Positions 42,810 through 43,725 of a stretch of 43,725 nt of DNA are shown piece after piece. The notes under the pieces were generated by a model, which saw nothing but the letters and a program-made list of their open reading frames with translations, was not told the DNA's origin and ran no database searches. The translations under genes and the position numbers were made by a program. Source of the DNA: Bacillota bacterium (GTDB taxonomy: Bacteria > Bacillota > Clostridia > Christensenellales > Aristaeellaceae); NCBI GenBank assembly GCA_023395615.1, contig JAEWYP010000084.1, forward strand, positions 1 to 43,725, given 5' to 3'. Every line of letters begins with the position of its first letter. The first letter of the stretch is position 1.

Positions 42810-43725
42810 ATGTTGAAAGTCGGCGTTATTGGGTGCGGCAAGATTTCGCAGGTGCGTCATCTGCCGGAATATGCCGCCAACCCGGAGGTAAAAATTGCCG
42901 CGCTGTTTGATTTGAATGCCGAACGTGCCCAAACCCTTGCCCTGCAATATGGCGCGAAGGTGTACACAACCTATGGGGAACTGCTGAACGACCCGGAGAT
43001 TGACGCAGTCAGCGTTTGCACCGCAAACGACTCACACGCGGATATTACCTGCGCGGCGTTGGCCGCAGGCAAGCACGTACTGTGCGAAAAGCCCATGGCC
43101 ACGACGCTTGAGGACTGCGAGCGGATGGCGGACACGGCCCGGGCCTGCGGAAAAGTGCTGATGATCGATCAAAACCAGCGGCTGGCGGGCGCACATGTGA
43201 AGGCGCGTGAGCTGATCCGGGCGGGCGCGATCGGGAAACCGCTCACCTTCCGTACCAGCTTCCGTCATGCGGGACCGGAAACGTGGAGCATCGAACCCGG
43301 CGCGGGCACCTGGTTTTTTGACCGCAAGCGCGCCGTGATGGGGGCCATGGCCGACCTTGGCATCCATAAAACCGATCTGATCCAGTACCTCCTGGGGCAA
43401 ACGGTGGTGGAAACCCGCGCGACGCTGACCACGCTGGATAAACGCCTGGCGGATGGCAGCCTGATCGGGGTGGACGACAACGCGATCTGTATTTACACCC
43501 TGAGCGGCGGGGCGATCGGCACCATGGCCGCCTCGTGGACGGATTACGGCGCGGAGGACAATTCCACCGTGATTTACGGCACGAAGGGGGTTCTGCGCAT
43601 CTACGACGATCGGGCGCATACGCTGATTCTGGAGCCGAAGGGCGGGAAAGCGGAGTTCTTCGACGTGGATGAGATCCAGACGAATGAAAACCAGACCCGT
43701 TCCGGTGTGATCGACCTGTTTGTGC
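42810..43725 (+). CDS. Gfo/Idh/MocA family oxidoreductase (partial, cut by window end)
   Basis: The frame runs from an ATG with AAGGAGGAG upstream to the window end without a stop, giving 305 residues of a protein usually 340-390 long. The N-terminus is a Rossmann fold: LKVGVIGCGKISQVRHLPEY. CTANDSHADITCAALAAGKH leads into VLCEKPMATT, the family's EKP motif with the catalytic Lys. The C-terminal domain has MADLGIHKTDLIQYLLGQ, where the Asp/His pair of the substrate site is expected. It likely oxidises the imported sugar or inositol with NAD(P)+ in the cytoplasm. Together with the TIM-barrel isomerase and the LacI regulator, it outlines a small catabolic locus for a polyol, inositol or unusual sugar. 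Confidence 0.9.
   Translation, partial: MLKVGVIGCGKISQVRHLPEYAANPEVKIAALFDLNAERAQTLALQYGAKVYTTYGELLNDPEIDAVSVCTANDSHADITCAALAAGKHVLCEKPMATTLEDCERMADTARACGKVLMIDQNQRLAGAHVKARELIRAGAIGKPLTFRTSFRHAGPETWSIEPGAGTWFFDRKRAVMGAMADLGIHKTDLIQYLLGQTVVETRATLTTLDKRLADGSLIGVDDNAICIYTLSGGAIGTMAASWTDYGAEDNSTVIYGTKGVLRIYDDRAHTLILEPKGGKAEFFDVDEIQTNENQTRSGVIDLFV

Noticed and set aside
1..43725. CRISPR arrays, insertion sequences, prophage genes, tRNAs
   Set aside because: No regularly spaced repeats, transposase or integrase motifs, or tRNA-like cloverleaf sequences were noticed on reading the window.

Overview
The window reads as a gene-dense, high-GC chromosome segment of an anaerobic, carbohydrate-using Bacillota (Clostridia) bacterium, perhaps of the Christensenellales type. 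The reasons are strong AGGAGG-type ribosome binding sites, clostridial-type sugar ABC transporters, a YesM/YesN two-component pair, LacI and ROK family proteins, and a cellobiose-2-epimerase-like enzyme. The taxonomic guess is inference; there is no rRNA or other marker here. No tRNA, rRNA, insertion sequence, phage gene or CRISPR array was seen. A recurring oddity is that the exported binding proteins have ordinary Sec signal peptides ending in an Ala-x-Ala-like site, without the lipobox cysteine expected in a monoderm Firmicute.

Layout. (1) 118-1566 (-) is nicotinate phosphoribosyltransferase. Divergent from it, 1806-6161 (+) is a compact operon: cellobiose-2-epimerase-like enzyme, sialate O-acetylesterase-like esterase, SIS-domain sugar phosphate isomerase, ROK kinase, then a terminator. 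(2) 6373-9881 (+) is a complete ribose/galactose-type ABC importer (double ATPase, permease, binding protein) closed by a strong terminator. (3) 10073-12641 (+) holds a secreted protein of unknown function and an orphan solute-binding protein, then a terminator. (4) 12955-15796 (+) holds an exported C69 dipeptidase and an exported phosphatidylserine-decarboxylase-like protein. (5) 24187-15911 (-) is the most unusual part. Five consecutive genes encode MoaF-like (calycin, lipocalin-like) proteins, three of them fused to an N-terminal NAD(P)H-binding reductase domain, followed by a GH63/MGH-like glycoside hydrolase. A MATE efflux pump gene (25805-24426) lies directly upstream in the same direction. 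(6) 29570-26018 (-) is an LplB/LplC/solute-binding-protein oligosaccharide importer; 33697-30321 (-) is its probable YesN/YesM regulator pair; a small FMN-binding split-barrel protein (29828-30238, +) sits between them. (7) 33970-36534 (+) is an MgtA-type P-type ATPase. (8) 36604-38625 (-) encodes a TIM-barrel sugar isomerase/epimerase and a LacI-type repressor. Divergent from them, 38981-43725 (+) is a second ribose-type importer (binding protein, ATPase, permease) and a Gfo/Idh/MocA dehydrogenase cut by the window end.

Most of the window thus takes up and processes sugars: each importer is coupled to enzymes and, in two cases, to its own regulator. The MoaF-like cluster is the best candidate for an undescribed system. 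Its repeated ligand-barrel proteins, reductase fusions, glycosidase and neighbouring efflux pump would fit uptake or detoxification of a glycosylated small molecule, but the substrate cannot be read from the sequence.
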